From: an uncultured Acidobacteriaceae bacterium
Lineage (GTDB): Bacteria > Acidobacteriota > Terriglobia > Terriglobales > Acidobacteriaceae
DNA length: 64,000 nt
Direction: 5' to 3'
Assembly: GCA_903842065.1 (NCBI GenBank)
Contig: CAIMKZ010000005.1
Span: 62,001 to 126,000 of the forward strand
Position numbers and translations under genes: made by a program. A model generated the notes under the pieces. It saw only the letters and a list, made by a program, of their open reading frames with translations, made no database searches and was not told where the DNA came from. Positions 1-8,782 of this stretch are shown here, piece by piece; within the stretch, counting starts at the first letter, position 1, and each line of letters starts with the position of its first letter.

Positions 1-976
1 CACTGTAGAACTGCACGCCCGGCTCGGTCGAATCCACTTCCAACACCCGGCCAGAAATCGGCTCGTACAGTTCTGCCACCTTCGCCAGACCCGTTGCTGC
101 CTTGCGATCTACAACCCAGTTGTGGTCATAGCCGCCACCCAGCTTCAACTGCGCGTCGTCCGTGTCGATCCTCGCGCCAATCGCCGTCGCCCGCGTAAAA
201 TCGAACGGCGTGCCCTTCACCGCGGCAATCTCGCCGGTAGGAATCAGCCCCGAGTCAACTGGCGTATAGTGCGAAGCATTCAGTGTCAGCTCGTGCTTCA
301 AAATCGTGTTGTTGGCCGGATCGCCGGTCAGGTTGAAGTACGAGTGGTTGGTCAGGTTCACCACCGTATCCTTGCCCGCCTCAAGCGCGGCTGAATAGTG
401 AATCCGAATCTCGTCGGTCTCCGTCAGCGTGTAGCGCACCGTCACATGCAGCGTGCCCGGATAGCCCTCTTCGCCGTCCTTGCTCGTGTACTTGAACTCG
501 ACAGCATGGCTTGAAAGCGGCACGGCCTTCCACACCACCTTGTTGTAGCCGATCGTTCCTCCGTGCAAAGTATTCGCGCCGTTGTTCGCCGCAAGGTGAT
601 ACGTCCGGCCGTTCAATTCAAACTGCGCCTTGCCGATGCGGTTGCCATAGCGGCCGATGGTAGCGCCGTAGTAGGCCGTTCCCTTCTCATAGCCCGCCGC
701 ATCGTCGAAGCCGAGGATGATATCGGCCAGCTTGCCCTGCCGGTCCGGAGTCTTGAGGGAAACCAGCGTCGCTCCGTAATTCGTGATCGCGGCCTCGATC
801 CCGTGCTTGTTCTTCAGCGTGTAGAGCTGCGTCTGAACGCCGGCAGAGGTCTTGCCGAACGACCTGATTTCAGGGGTACTGATCTTCACGACCGCCGGTG
901 ACTGCCCCCAGGCATACGACGCACCCAGCCCGGCGATGGCGGCCAAACAAAGCAACATGGAGCGAGAACGATTCAC
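1..976 (-). CDS. galM: Aldose 1-epimerase (mutarotase), 3' end outside the window
   Basis: The reading frame runs off the left edge of the window, so only the N-terminal 325 residues are visible. The product interconverts alpha and beta anomers of aldoses such as galactose and glucose. The motifs NNGANTLHGG and NLTNHSYFNLTG hold the two conserved histidines of the galactose mutarotase family, and TEPGVQFYS near the cut edge is also typical. The C-terminal catalytic Glu lies outside the window. I chose the GTG at 974-976, preceded by an AAGGTGAG ribosome site, because it gives a signal peptide (hydrophobic stretch ending near SYAWGQS), so the enzyme is probably periplasmic. The in-frame ATG at 958 would shorten that signal. 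The next gene is divergent. Confidence 0.9.
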   Translation of the reverse strand, partial: MNRSRSMLLCLAAIAGLGASYAWGQSPAVVKISTPEIRSFGKTSAGVQTQLYTLKNKHGIEAAITNYGATLVSLKTPDRQGKLADIILGFDDAAGYEKGTAYYGATIGRYGNRIGKAQFELNGRTYHLAANNGANTLHGGTIGYNKVVWKAVPLSSHAVEFKYTSKDGEEGYPGTLHVTVRYTLTETDEIRIHYSAALEAGKDTVVNLTNHSYFNLTGDPANNTILKHELTLNASHYTPVDSGLIPTGEIAAVKGTPFDFTRATAIGARIDTDDAQLKLGGGYDHNWVVDRKAATGLAKVAELYEPISGRVLEVDSTEPGVQFYS

Positions 977-1105
977 GATAGTCTCACCTTCCCACAATAG
1001 TTTTTCCAGGACTCCCGCCAGTGCCGCCCGAAGGCAGAAGCCTACTTTTTCATCCTACTCCACGGCCAGTCCCGCAAATTGTTAAGCTGGAAGTGGAGAA
1101 CAACC

Positions 1106-2200
1106 ATGCCCGCTCTATTCGATTCCTACAAGCTCAACGGCGTCACCCTGCGCAACCGCCTCGCCGTCTCCCCCATGTGCCAGTACCAGGCCCACGACGG
1201 GATGGTCAACGACTGGCACCGCGTTCACTACGAGTCATTCGCCCGCGGCGGTGCTGGAGCCGTCATCATGGAAGCCACGGCTGTCGCTCCCGAGGGACGC
1301 ATCACCTGGGCCGACCTGGGCCTGTGGAACGACGCGCAAGCCGAGGCCATGCAGCCTATCGTCCAAAGCATCGCCAAGTGGGGCGCGGCGCCCGGCATCC
1401 AGATTGCCCACGCCGGCCGCAAAGCCTCAGCCAATCGCCCCTGGGAGGGCGACGACCACATCCCGCTCGGCGAGCCAAACTCATGGGAGACCATCGCGCC
1501 CTCACCGCTCGCCTTCGGCGCTTCCCTGCCCCGCGTGCCCCGCGAGATGACCCTCGAAGATATCGCCCGCGTGCAATCCGACACCGTAAAAGCCGTCACC
1601 CGCGCCCGCGACATCGGCATTCAGTGGCTGCAACTGCACATGGCCCACGGCTATCTGGCGCAGAACTTCTTCTCGCCCATCTCAAACCAGCGCACCGACA
1701 AGTACGGCGGCAGCCCCGAGAACCGCTCGCGCTACCTGCTTGAGACGCTCATCGCCGTGCGCAAGGTATGGCCTGCCGATCGCGTGCTCTCGGTCCGCCT
1801 CGGCCTCATCGAGTTCTTCGGCGACGATGACGCCATGCTCGACCAGGCCCTCACGCTGCTCAACAGCATGAAGAACGAAGGCCTGGATTTCGTCGATGTC
1901 TCCATGGGCTTCAACACTCCCGAAGCAAATATCCCCTGGGCGCCCAACTTCCTGGCCCCTGTTGCTGAGAAAGTTCGTACTTCCACAGGACTGCCCGCAT
2001 CGACGAGCTGGTACATCTCCGACGCGGCCACGGCCGACGCGCTCATCCGCGAGGAGAAACTCGACGTCGTCACCATGGGCCGCCCCTTCCTCTCTGACCC
2101 GCACTGGCCCTATCACGCCGCCAAAACCATCGGCGTCAAGAACGCAGCCAAACTCACGCTGCCGTCCCCCTATGCGCACTGGCTGGCGCGTTACCGCTGA
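1106..2200 (+). CDS. NADH:flavin oxidoreductase, old yellow enzyme family (YqjM/NamA-like)
   Basis: This 364-residue FMN TIM-barrel enzyme probably reduces activated C=C bonds of enones or related electrophiles with NAD(P)H in the cytoplasm. The YqjM-type features are present: SPMCQYQA near the N terminus (the Cys and Tyr that contact FMN), HAGRKAS, the substrate-binding LHMAHGYL and the C-terminal MGRPFLSDPHW phosphate-binding region. I start at the ATG at 1106 because it follows a GGAG site and gives MPALFDSYKLNGVTLRNR, the normal family N terminus; an ATG at 1079 would add nine unrelated residues. It is transcribed alone, followed by a hairpin repeat. The natural substrate cannot be told. 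Confidence 0.93.
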   Translation: MPALFDSYKLNGVTLRNRLAVSPMCQYQAHDGMVNDWHRVHYESFARGGAGAVIMEATAVAPEGRITWADLGLWNDAQAEAMQPIVQSIAKWGAAPGIQIAHAGRKASANRPWEGDDHIPLGEPNSWETIAPSPLAFGASLPRVPREMTLEDIARVQSDTVKAVTRARDIGIQWLQLHMAHGYLAQNFFSPISNQRTDKYGGSPENRSRYLLETLIAVRKVWPADRVLSVRLGLIEFFGDDDAMLDQALTLLNSMKNEGLDFVDVSMGFNTPEANIPWAPNFLAPVAEKVRTSTGLPASTSWYISDAATADALIREEKLDVVTMGRPFLSDPHWPYHAAKTIGVKNAAKLTLPSPYAHWLARYR

Positions 2201-2208
2201 GGAGAATC

Positions 2209-2286
2209 TCAACCAGCCTCTCCTCAACCAACCACAATATTGGTGCCCCACCCTCGCCGCGCTCTTGTATTTGCGGCTAGGGTGGG
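2209..2286. repeat. Intergenic hairpin repeat, type A, with its CAACCAACCA leader
   Basis: A leader of AACCAGCC / CAACCAACCACAA units precedes a hairpin at 2242-2286. The outer stem is CCCACCCT with AGGGTGGG, then a C/T mismatch, then GCCGC with GCGGC, closing on a T-rich loop. The same layout recurs at 3762, 7799 and 59277. No run of T follows the stem, so this is not a classical intrinsic terminator, though it lies just past a stop codon. Confidence 0.85.
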
Positions 2287-2412
2287 AACCACCACCCTCC
2301 ACCCCGCATCCTCTGGAACAACCCCATCCCCGCCGTCTACACTTGGAGCCAACTCTCGACACCCGGATGCGGACCCGTTCCAACCCGGCCTTCGAGACGT
2401 GAGGGCACAAGG

Positions 2413-3645
2413 ATGAACTGGACTCGCAGGCATTTTCTCAGGGCCGCCGCAACTCTGCCGGCCGCCACATGGCTCTCCGGTTTCAAGGCGATGGCAGCCC
2501 CTTACACCGGCCAGATCAAGATCAAAGCCATCAAAGCGCTCCAGCTCGACAACGTCGGCGACGGCTGCCTCATCCGCATCGAGACCGATGCCGGCCTCGT
2601 CGGCTACGGCGAGTCGGGGATTCTGGCCGATGAGGCTCGCGCCCGCATCAAGACCTTCGAACACTACCTGCTCGGCGAGGATCCGTTGGCCATCGCCCGG
2701 CACTTCTCCACTCTCACTTCCATCCAGTACAACTTCATCGCGCACATCCCCACCATCAGCGGCATCGACATCGCGCTCTGGGATCTGGCCGGCAAAATTC
2801 TGGACAAGCCGCTCTACCGGCTGCTGGGCGGACCCTTCCGCCCCGCCGCGCCCGTCTACTCGCACGGCAACTTCAAGAACATGCTCGATGAGGGCGAGGT
2901 GCGCGCATGGGCGCAGAAGGTCAAAGCCGCTCCCGAGGGCTTTGACACCTACAAGTGCGGCTACGTCGGCGTCGACCGCTCGGCGAGAATGCCATACTTC
3001 CAGACCATCGACAAGAGCGTCTTCGACAAAAACGCCAGGGCCTTCGCACTGGTTCGCTCCGCGCTGGGCGACAGCATCCAGATGGCCATGCACTGCACCG
3101 GCGAGTTCGATACGCCCAGCGCCATCGGGCTCTGCCGCGCGGTTGAACCGGCGAACCTCACCTGGATCGAAGACCCGCTCAACAACGCCTACTCCGAGGC
3201 ATGGAAAGAGCTCAAGCGCTCAACCCGTGTGCCTCTGCTGACCGGCGAAAAGATCGAGATGGTGCACGGCTTCCGGCCATTTCTGGATAACGGCGTGCTC
3301 GACTTCGTGCATCCCGATCCGGCCTACGCGGGCGGCATCACCGGCGTCCGACAGATCGCCGACTACGCCCAGCTCACGCGCACTCCCGTCGGCCTGCACA
3401 GCGGCCCCTGCTCGCTCATCCGGCTCTACGCCTCGGTGCACGTATCAGCGGCAATCGAGAACTTCTTCAAGATCGAAAATGCACTGGGAGAGTTTCGCGG
3501 CTTCAAAGAAGAGATGGCGCAGGGCAGCAAACCCGCGGTGCGCAACGCCGCCATGCAGTATCCGCAGGGTCCCGGACTCGGCCTCGACATCAACGAGGAC
3601 TGGCTCCGCAAGCACATGGCGAAGGGCGAAGCCTGGTGGGGCTGA
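2413..3645 (+). CDS. Tat-exported mandelate racemase / muconate lactonizing enzyme family protein
   Basis: A 410-residue enolase-superfamily protein resembling sugar-acid dehydratases such as galactonate dehydratase. The N terminus is a twin-arginine signal (TRRHFLRAAA followed by a hydrophobic stretch ending in KAMAA), which is unusual because most family members are cytoplasmic. The barrel shows WIEDPL and TGEKIE, which normally supply metal-binding Glu residues, and a C-terminal GLHSGPCS. The strand that usually carries the first metal-binding Asp reads MAMHCTGEF, so that ligand may be absent. The ATG at 2413 follows GAGGGCACAAGG. Substrate unknown; a role with the neighbouring epimerase in sugar-acid use is only a guess. 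Confidence 0.85.
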   Translation: MNWTRRHFLRAAATLPAATWLSGFKAMAAPYTGQIKIKAIKALQLDNVGDGCLIRIETDAGLVGYGESGILADEARARIKTFEHYLLGEDPLAIARHFSTLTSIQYNFIAHIPTISGIDIALWDLAGKILDKPLYRLLGGPFRPAAPVYSHGNFKNMLDEGEVRAWAQKVKAAPEGFDTYKCGYVGVDRSARMPYFQTIDKSVFDKNARAFALVRSALGDSIQMAMHCTGEFDTPSAIGLCRAVEPANLTWIEDPLNNAYSEAWKELKRSTRVPLLTGEKIEMVHGFRPFLDNGVLDFVHPDPAYAGGITGVRQIADYAQLTRTPVGLHSGPCSLIRLYASVHVSAAIENFFKIENALGEFRGFKEEMAQGSKPAVRNAAMQYPQGPGLGLDINEDWLRKHMAKGEAWWG

Positions 3646-3651
3646 AGTCTG

Positions 3652-3806
3652 AACCAGCCACTACTAAGCCAACCACAAACTCTGGGTGCCCCAGGTCTGG
3701 ATTTTCAGACCTGGGAAAGATCGACTCTCAACCAGCCACTCTAAACCAGCCACAAAACATCGGTGCCCCACCCTCGCCGCGCTTTTGTTTTTGCGGCTAG
3801 GGTGGG
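3652..3806. repeat. Compound hairpin repeat: one type B and one type A element
   Basis: The type B hairpin (3683-3716) pairs CCAGGTCTG with CAGACCTGG around an ATTTT loop and starts with GGGTGCC. The type A hairpin (3762-3806) pairs CCCACCCT with AGGGTGGG and GCCGC with GCGGC. Each is preceded by CAACCAGCC-like leader repeats. It lies between convergent genes. Confidence 0.87.
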
Positions 3807-3834
3807 GCTCACGAATCTCCGCTGATTTTAAGAA

Positions 3835-5478
3835 CTACGCCGCAGACGCTCCGTTGCGCCGCAGCCAGTCGTGGAAGCCGTCAACAATAGCCATCAGCGC
3901 GGCCTGGTTCAGATCGCTGCTCACCCCGGACGTCGTCCACGGCTCGTGACCGTCGGCGAGGAAGCTCACCGTCACGCGCACGTGCGCGGCCGAGTCGTGT
4001 GCCTTCACGTCGAGCGCCGTCACCGTAAACGTTCCCAGGTGCAGCTCCTTGAGCGACGGATAGTGTTTTTCCAGTTCGCTGCGCATCGCGCGCGTCATCG
4101 CATCCACCGGACCGGCGCCACCGGCGCGCCCGATCGCCACAGTCGTATCGCCCACCGTCAGCGTCATCGAAGCCTGCGCGGAGTGGCCGCCCGTCTCGTC
4201 CAGTTCATCGAGCACATGCCAGCTGCGCACGCTGAACCAATTTTGCAACGACTTGCGCACCCTCATGCATGCCAGCCTGAAGCTGACCTCGCTGGCCGTG
4301 TAACCGCCGCCCTCGATCATGGCAAGGTTCGCGTCCATCAGCGCCTGCGCCTCGGCCCCGTTCAGCGGCACGCCAAGCGTCTCCGACAGCATCATGATGT
4401 TGGCCCGGCCCGACTGCGCGTTCACGCCGATCGTCGGCGTCGCGCCCACCAGCGCCGGATCGCACCACAGGTACGCGCCCGGATTCTTGCGCTCGCTCGA
4501 CCCATGCATTCCGGCCCACGTACCAAACGCGCCCGGCCCCGCAATAGGCGCGCCGTGCGGAATCTCGATACTGAACGCGCCATACGTCGTATGCGACAGA
4601 CTCACCAGCCCGGTCAGCGCCTTCTCTGAAACAAACTGCGCCTCGCCGCGCAACTGTAGTCCGCCGATCACCGTCGTCAGATTCACATTGCCGCAGCGCT
4701 CGCCCGTGCCCACAATCGTGCCCTGCACCTGCACCGCGCCGTTCATAATCGCCGCGCGCGAGTTGGCAACGCCCAGCCCGCGATCCGTGTGCCCGTGGAA
4801 GCCGAACTTACCCGTCGGATAGCGGCGCGTGAGATCGGCAAACAGTTGCCCCACCTCTTCCGGACTCGCTCCACCGTTGGTGTCGCACACCACGATGCGG
4901 CTCACTCCCTGGCGCACGCACTGCTCAACAATCTGATAAAAGTAATCGGAACTCTTCTTCGCCTCCGCGGACTCCCAAAGCTGCCCGTTCTCGCGCCGTC
5001 CGCACACCGCATCCATGCCGTGCTCCAGATCGATCAGAACTTCGAGGCCGTGATTTTCGAGATACTCGATCGTCTCCCACGTCATGCGCAAATTTTCTTC
5101 AGGCGTAGTCTCGAGCGACCGCTCCACATCCAGCAGCCGCGACTTCACCACAATGCACGCCGCCTTAACGCGGTCCTTGTGGCGCACGATCATCTCGAAG
5201 TCCGCCCACTCTTCTACCTTCGTGCCGCGTCCGCGCGTGCGCCCAAACAGAGCGAGCTTCATCGCTCCGGTGTTGACCTTGGCCAGCGCCCGGGTCAGGT
5301 CCTCGGCAAACTGGTTGGCGCCGGCAAAGCCGATCTCGGCATAATGCACGCCGAACGCTCCCATGTGCTCAAGGAGCATCACCGCATTGGGGATGGAGAT
5401 ATCGAGGTTCGGCTGCTGCAACCCGTCGCGAAGACTGGTGTCGTACACCTCGACCGATCTGATCTTTTGCTGTTCCAT
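3835..5478 (-). CDS. cimA: (R)-citramalate synthase
   Basis: A 547-residue protein that condenses pyruvate and acetyl-CoA to citramalate, the first step of the threonine-independent isoleucine route. It has the HMGL-like TIM barrel first (about residues 8-280; SLRDGLQQ catalytic region, VCDTNGG, and the metal-binding GFHGHTDRG). The C-terminal LeuA-dimer regulatory domain follows, from about residue 400. The length and the SLRDGLQ and LALFGRTRGRG motifs fit the longer CimA subfamily rather than 2-isopropylmalate synthase. The ATG at 5478 starts MEQQKIRSVEVYDTSLRDG. It lies 77 bases downstream of an ABC exporter on the same strand; no functional link is evident. Confidence 0.93.
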   Translation of the reverse strand: MEQQKIRSVEVYDTSLRDGLQQPNLDISIPNAVMLLEHMGAFGVHYAEIGFAGANQFAEDLTRALAKVNTGAMKLALFGRTRGRGTKVEEWADFEMIVRHKDRVKAACIVVKSRLLDVERSLETTPEENLRMTWETIEYLENHGLEVLIDLEHGMDAVCGRRENGQLWESAEAKKSSDYFYQIVEQCVRQGVSRIVVCDTNGGASPEEVGQLFADLTRRYPTGKFGFHGHTDRGLGVANSRAAIMNGAVQVQGTIVGTGERCGNVNLTTVIGGLQLRGEAQFVSEKALTGLVSLSHTTYGAFSIEIPHGAPIAGPGAFGTWAGMHGSSERKNPGAYLWCDPALVGATPTIGVNAQSGRANIMMLSETLGVPLNGAEAQALMDANLAMIEGGGYTASEVSFRLACMRVRKSLQNWFSVRSWHVLDELDETGGHSAQASMTLTVGDTTVAIGRAGGAGPVDAMTRAMRSELEKHYPSLKELHLGTFTVTALDVKAHDSAAHVRVTVSFLADGHEPWTTSGVSSDLNQAALMAIVDGFHDWLRRNGASAA

Positions 5479-5555
5479 GGGTTCCTGCGCTTGGGAGTTG
5501 GCGGGCCTTCCGGGCGCCTCCCCCGGAATCCTGCTCTATCTATGATAAATCCGCC

Positions 5556-7559
5556 CTATGCCGGACGGGCCAGCGCGTTCGCTTCCTGGTCCTTGTACTG
5601 GAGCTGGTACAGCTTCCAGTAGAGGCCTCGCGACGCCAGCAGTTCCTGGTGCGTACCCTTCTCGCGCAGATGCCCTTTGTGCATCACCAGAATCGCCTCG
5701 GCCCGCTGCACCGTCGATAGTCTGTGCGCGATCAGCACGCTGGTCCGGCCTTCCACCATACGCTCCAGAGCCCCGCGAATTCGTATCTCCGTATCGGTGT
5801 CCACGCTCGATGTCGCTTCGTCCAGAATCAGAATTCGCGGATCGAAGGCCAGCGCCCGCGCAAAGTTGATCAGCTGCTTCTGGCCCGTCGAAAGCGAGTT
5901 GCCCCGCTCCACCACCGGCTCGTCGAAGACCTTGGGCAGCCTCTCGATAAAGTCCAGCACATTCACATCGTGCGCCGCGCGGCGCATCTGCTCGTCGGTA
6001 ATCTCTTCGTTGCCCAGGCGAATGTTCTCGCCCACCGTGCCCGTAAACAGGAACGGATCCTGCAACACCACGGCAAAATGTTTGCGAAGCTCAAGCAGAT
6101 CGTGCCTGCGCAGATCCACGCCGTCAATCAGAATCGAGCCGGCCGTCACGTCGTAAAAGCGCATCATCAGGCTGGTCAGCGTCGTCTTGCCCGCGCCGGT
6201 GTGGCCCACAATCGCCACCGTCTCCCCCGGCTCCACCACAAACGAAACATCTTTGAGAATCCACTCAATGCCTTCGATCGCCTCAAGCCGTTCGGCCGTC
6301 TGCTCCGGGCTCGCTCCGCCGGCCGTGGCGGCGTCCACCGCCGCCTTCTGCTCACCGTTCAGCTTCTGATACGTAAACCAGACATTGCGAAACTCGATCC
6401 GGTTCGATCCGTCGCCGGCCACGGTCTTCGCCGGGCTCAGAATCTCCGCCCGCGTATCCATCAGCTTGAAGATGCGCTCGCAGGCCGCCATCGCCGCCTG
6501 CAAGATGTTGTACTTGTCGCTCAGATCCTGAATCGGCCGCCAGAAGCGCAGCGAGTACATATTGAAGCTGGCCAGCATGCCGATCGTCACCGCGCCCTGC
6601 GCCAGCACACTGAACCCGCCCCGCCAGATCACCAGCGCAATCGCGATCGAAGACAGCAGTTCCACCGCCGGATAGTAGAGCGCGTAAGCAAAGATCGTGT
6701 CCTTGAACGCCACCATGTGCTGCATGTTTACAACTTCGAAGTCGCGGAAGGCCCGCTCTTCGCGGTTGAAAAGCTGCACCACGCTCATGCCGGTCACGTG
6801 TTCCTGCGTAAAGCTGTTGATGCGCGCAATGGCCGCCCGCACCCGCCTGAAGCTCTCTCGCACCGAGTCGCGGAACAGCCTCGTAATCACCAGAATGAAC
6901 GGCAGCACGGCGAAGGCCAGCAGCGCCAGCCACCACTTGATGTTGAGCATCACCACGGCCATCAGCGTGAGCGTAAAGAAGTCGTCCACAATGGCCAACA
7001 CGCCGCCGGTGAACATCTCGTTGATGGCGTCCACGTCCGACGTGATGCGCGTAACCAGCCGCCCCACCGGGTGCGTGTCGAAGAAGCCCACATGCATCCG
7101 CTGCATGTGCCGGAAGATGTCGCGGCGAAGATCGAACATGATCTTCTGCCCCGTCCACTGCATCAGGTAGATCTGGACAAACTCAAAAAAATACGAGCAG
7201 ACCTGAATGCACAGGTAGATCTCGGCCAGTTGCGTAATGCCGTTCCAGGGATTGTCCGACAGATGCCGCGTGATCCAGCCGCCCGAAGCAAAACCCTGAG
7301 CTCCCGCGCGGCCCGTGCCGCCCGGAAAGTAGTGGTCGATGCCCACCATCACCAGAAACGGCCCGATCACATCGCTCAGCGACTTGAGCGAGACCGCGAC
7401 CGCCGAGATGATCGCCTGCACCCAGTAGGGCCGCACGTAGCCCGCAAGACGGCGCATGAGCTGCGAGTCGTAGACCTTCACGGCCTGCTCCTCTTCGCGC
7501 TTCTTCGCTGTCTCGGGGTTATCCGTCTTGTCGGCCTTGCCGCTCTCGTCGTCCGCCAT
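5556..7559 (-). CDS. ABC exporter, fused permease and ATPase (MsbA/MdlB-like)
   Basis: A 667-residue inner-membrane half-transporter. A charged N-terminal tail of about 35 residues precedes a six-helix ABC membrane domain (about 40-370). The nucleotide-binding domain has Walker A GHTGAGKTT, a Q-loop, signature LSTGQ (Thr for the usual Gly), Walker B ILILDEATSSVD and an H-loop in IAHRLST. An insertion of about 40 residues (HNGEQKAAVDAATAGG-like, rich in Ala and Glu) sits just before Walker A. The family exports lipids, drugs or peptides; nothing here fixes the substrate. It probably works as a homodimer because no partner half is adjacent. Confidence 0.92.
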   Translation of the reverse strand: MADDESGKADKTDNPETAKKREEEQAVKVYDSQLMRRLAGYVRPYWVQAIISAVAVSLKSLSDVIGPFLVMVGIDHYFPGGTGRAGAQGFASGGWITRHLSDNPWNGITQLAEIYLCIQVCSYFFEFVQIYLMQWTGQKIMFDLRRDIFRHMQRMHVGFFDTHPVGRLVTRITSDVDAINEMFTGGVLAIVDDFFTLTLMAVVMLNIKWWLALLAFAVLPFILVITRLFRDSVRESFRRVRAAIARINSFTQEHVTGMSVVQLFNREERAFRDFEVVNMQHMVAFKDTIFAYALYYPAVELLSSIAIALVIWRGGFSVLAQGAVTIGMLASFNMYSLRFWRPIQDLSDKYNILQAAMAACERIFKLMDTRAEILSPAKTVAGDGSNRIEFRNVWFTYQKLNGEQKAAVDAATAGGASPEQTAERLEAIEGIEWILKDVSFVVEPGETVAIVGHTGAGKTTLTSLMMRFYDVTAGSILIDGVDLRRHDLLELRKHFAVVLQDPFLFTGTVGENIRLGNEEITDEQMRRAAHDVNVLDFIERLPKVFDEPVVERGNSLSTGQKQLINFARALAFDPRILILDEATSSVDTDTEIRIRGALERMVEGRTSVLIAHRLSTVQRAEAILVMHKGHLREKGTHQELLASRGLYWKLYQLQYKDQEANALARPA

Positions 7560-7662
7560 CGTCAGTGTGGCTCTCGCCTTCCATCTTCAATTGTACGGGG
7601 AACCAGACCAAGCCGCGGCGCCCTGGTTCAGCTAGTGCTTGTCTGCGATTGTCCTTACTCGT

Positions 7663-7889
7663 TCAACCCTAAAACTGGGTGCCCCAGGTCCCTAGCATTT
7701 GGGGACCTGGGAAAGATCACCCTCAACCAGCCACTCTCCACCAACCACTCTCAACCAACCACTCTCCACCAACCACTCTCAACCAACCACAAAAAATCGG
7801 TGCCCCACCCTCGCGACGTTTTTGTTTTTGTCGCTAGGGTGGGCAGACACCACACTCAACCCGCCACTCTCAACCAACCTCAAAAATCC
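7663..7889. repeat. Compound hairpin repeat with expanded leader (types B and A)
   Basis: The type B hairpin (7677-7714) pairs CCAGGTCCC with GGGACCTGG. The type A hairpin (7799-7843) pairs CCCACCCT with AGGGTGGG and here GCGAC with GTCGC, a compensated change from the GCCGC/GCGGC of other copies. Between them the leader is expanded into alternating CCACTCTCAACCAA and CCACTCTCCACCAA units, and another leader copy follows at 7855-7889. This fills the 341-base gap between the ABC exporter and the cytochrome gene; no coding sequence is seen there. Confidence 0.87.
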
Positions 7890-7900
7890 GGCGGATGCCC

Positions 7901-8479
7901 CTACTTCTTTACAGCCTTCGCAGGAGCAGCAGCAGCAACCGGAACCGCCACCGGCGTCCTCCCGTTCACCAACTCCACCACCGCGGGCGGCAGCGGCTTG
8001 TCGGCGTTGGCCAGCAGCAGAGTCACCTGCCACATCTGCGTCTCGGTCAGAATGTCCTTGTAGGCCGGCATTCCCGTCAGCCGGATGCCGTTTGCCACCT
8101 TCCAGTAGGTCTCGCCCGGCGCATCGTCGCTCACGCCCACCGTCTTGCCGTCGCGGTGCGTCTGCCAAAGCTGCGGCGCGCGCGGAAACATATGCGTCGC
8201 AAAGTCCGAGGGCTTGCCGTGATACCCGTGGCAGGCCGCGCACTCGTTCTTGTAGATCTCGGCTCCGGCCTGGTAGTTGTCCTCGCTGGGCTGGATCGGC
8301 GCCGCCGCAGGTTTTTCCTTGTCGATGCGGGCGCGCATCGGCACGCGCACAATCTGCTGTTCAAAAGGCAGCGCCGCGTCGGCCACCGCCACCGGCGGGT
8401 GACCCATGCGCAACCAGCCCATCACGGCCAGCGGTGCAAGCACCAGCCCAACCACAACTCCAATCAGAATGCGAACCAT
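7901..8479 (-). CDS. Membrane-anchored mono-heme cytochrome c
   Basis: A 192-residue protein with one N-terminal hydrophobic anchor (residues 3-21) and a single class I cytochrome c domain. The heme site is CAACH (Cys80, Cys83, His84), and the likely axial Met is in GMPAYKD. A Pro/Ala-rich C-terminal tail ends in Lys residues. It should act as an electron carrier on the periplasmic side of the inner membrane. No oxidase or reductase gene is adjacent, so its partner is unknown. The ATG at 8479 starts directly with the anchor MVRILIGVVVGLV. Confidence 0.88.
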   Translation of the reverse strand: MVRILIGVVVGLVLAPLAVMGWLRMGHPPVAVADAALPFEQQIVRVPMRARIDKEKPAAAPIQPSEDNYQAGAEIYKNECAACHGYHGKPSDFATHMFPRAPQLWQTHRDGKTVGVSDDAPGETYWKVANGIRLTGMPAYKDILTETQMWQVTLLLANADKPLPPAVVELVNGRTPVAVPVAAAAPAKAVKK

Positions 8480-8782
8480 ATGCTCTCAACGACCTCCGTC
8501 GCTATAGAAATTGCTTCAAAATGCCGTTCATGAAAAGGGGAAAGGGAAGCTCAGACACCACTCTAGCAAAACCGCTGCCTGCGCGGCTGAATATATGACG
8601 GATCAGCCTCTGCGCAGGACCCCGCGCCTGTCGCAGACCGCCTCTCGGCGCCCGGCGCGCTCCAAATTCCTCCTCTCGCCGCCCGTGACCATACCCCGGG
8701 GTGATTTAATAACCTTTGGGGCAAGATTCGGTTTCTCTCAGCCGTCTGCTTCCGCACGTCCCGTGGAGGATTTTCGATCCCG
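8480..8782. other. Intergenic region between divergent genes, no gene seen
   Basis: About 300 bases separate the cytochrome gene and the beta-barrel gene. I see no convincing small gene or RNA. A palindromic pair CCCCGGGG and CCTTTGGGG flanks GATTTAATAA near 8695-8722 and may hold promoter or operator sequence for the gene at 8783, but this is weak. Confidence 0.4.

Noticed and set aside
5724-8063. A 779-codon plus-strand open frame opposite the ABC exporter
   Set aside because: It is the antisense of a clear ABC transporter gene and continues into hairpin repeats. Its product is Arg/His-rich with no domain, as is usual for GC-rich shadow frames.
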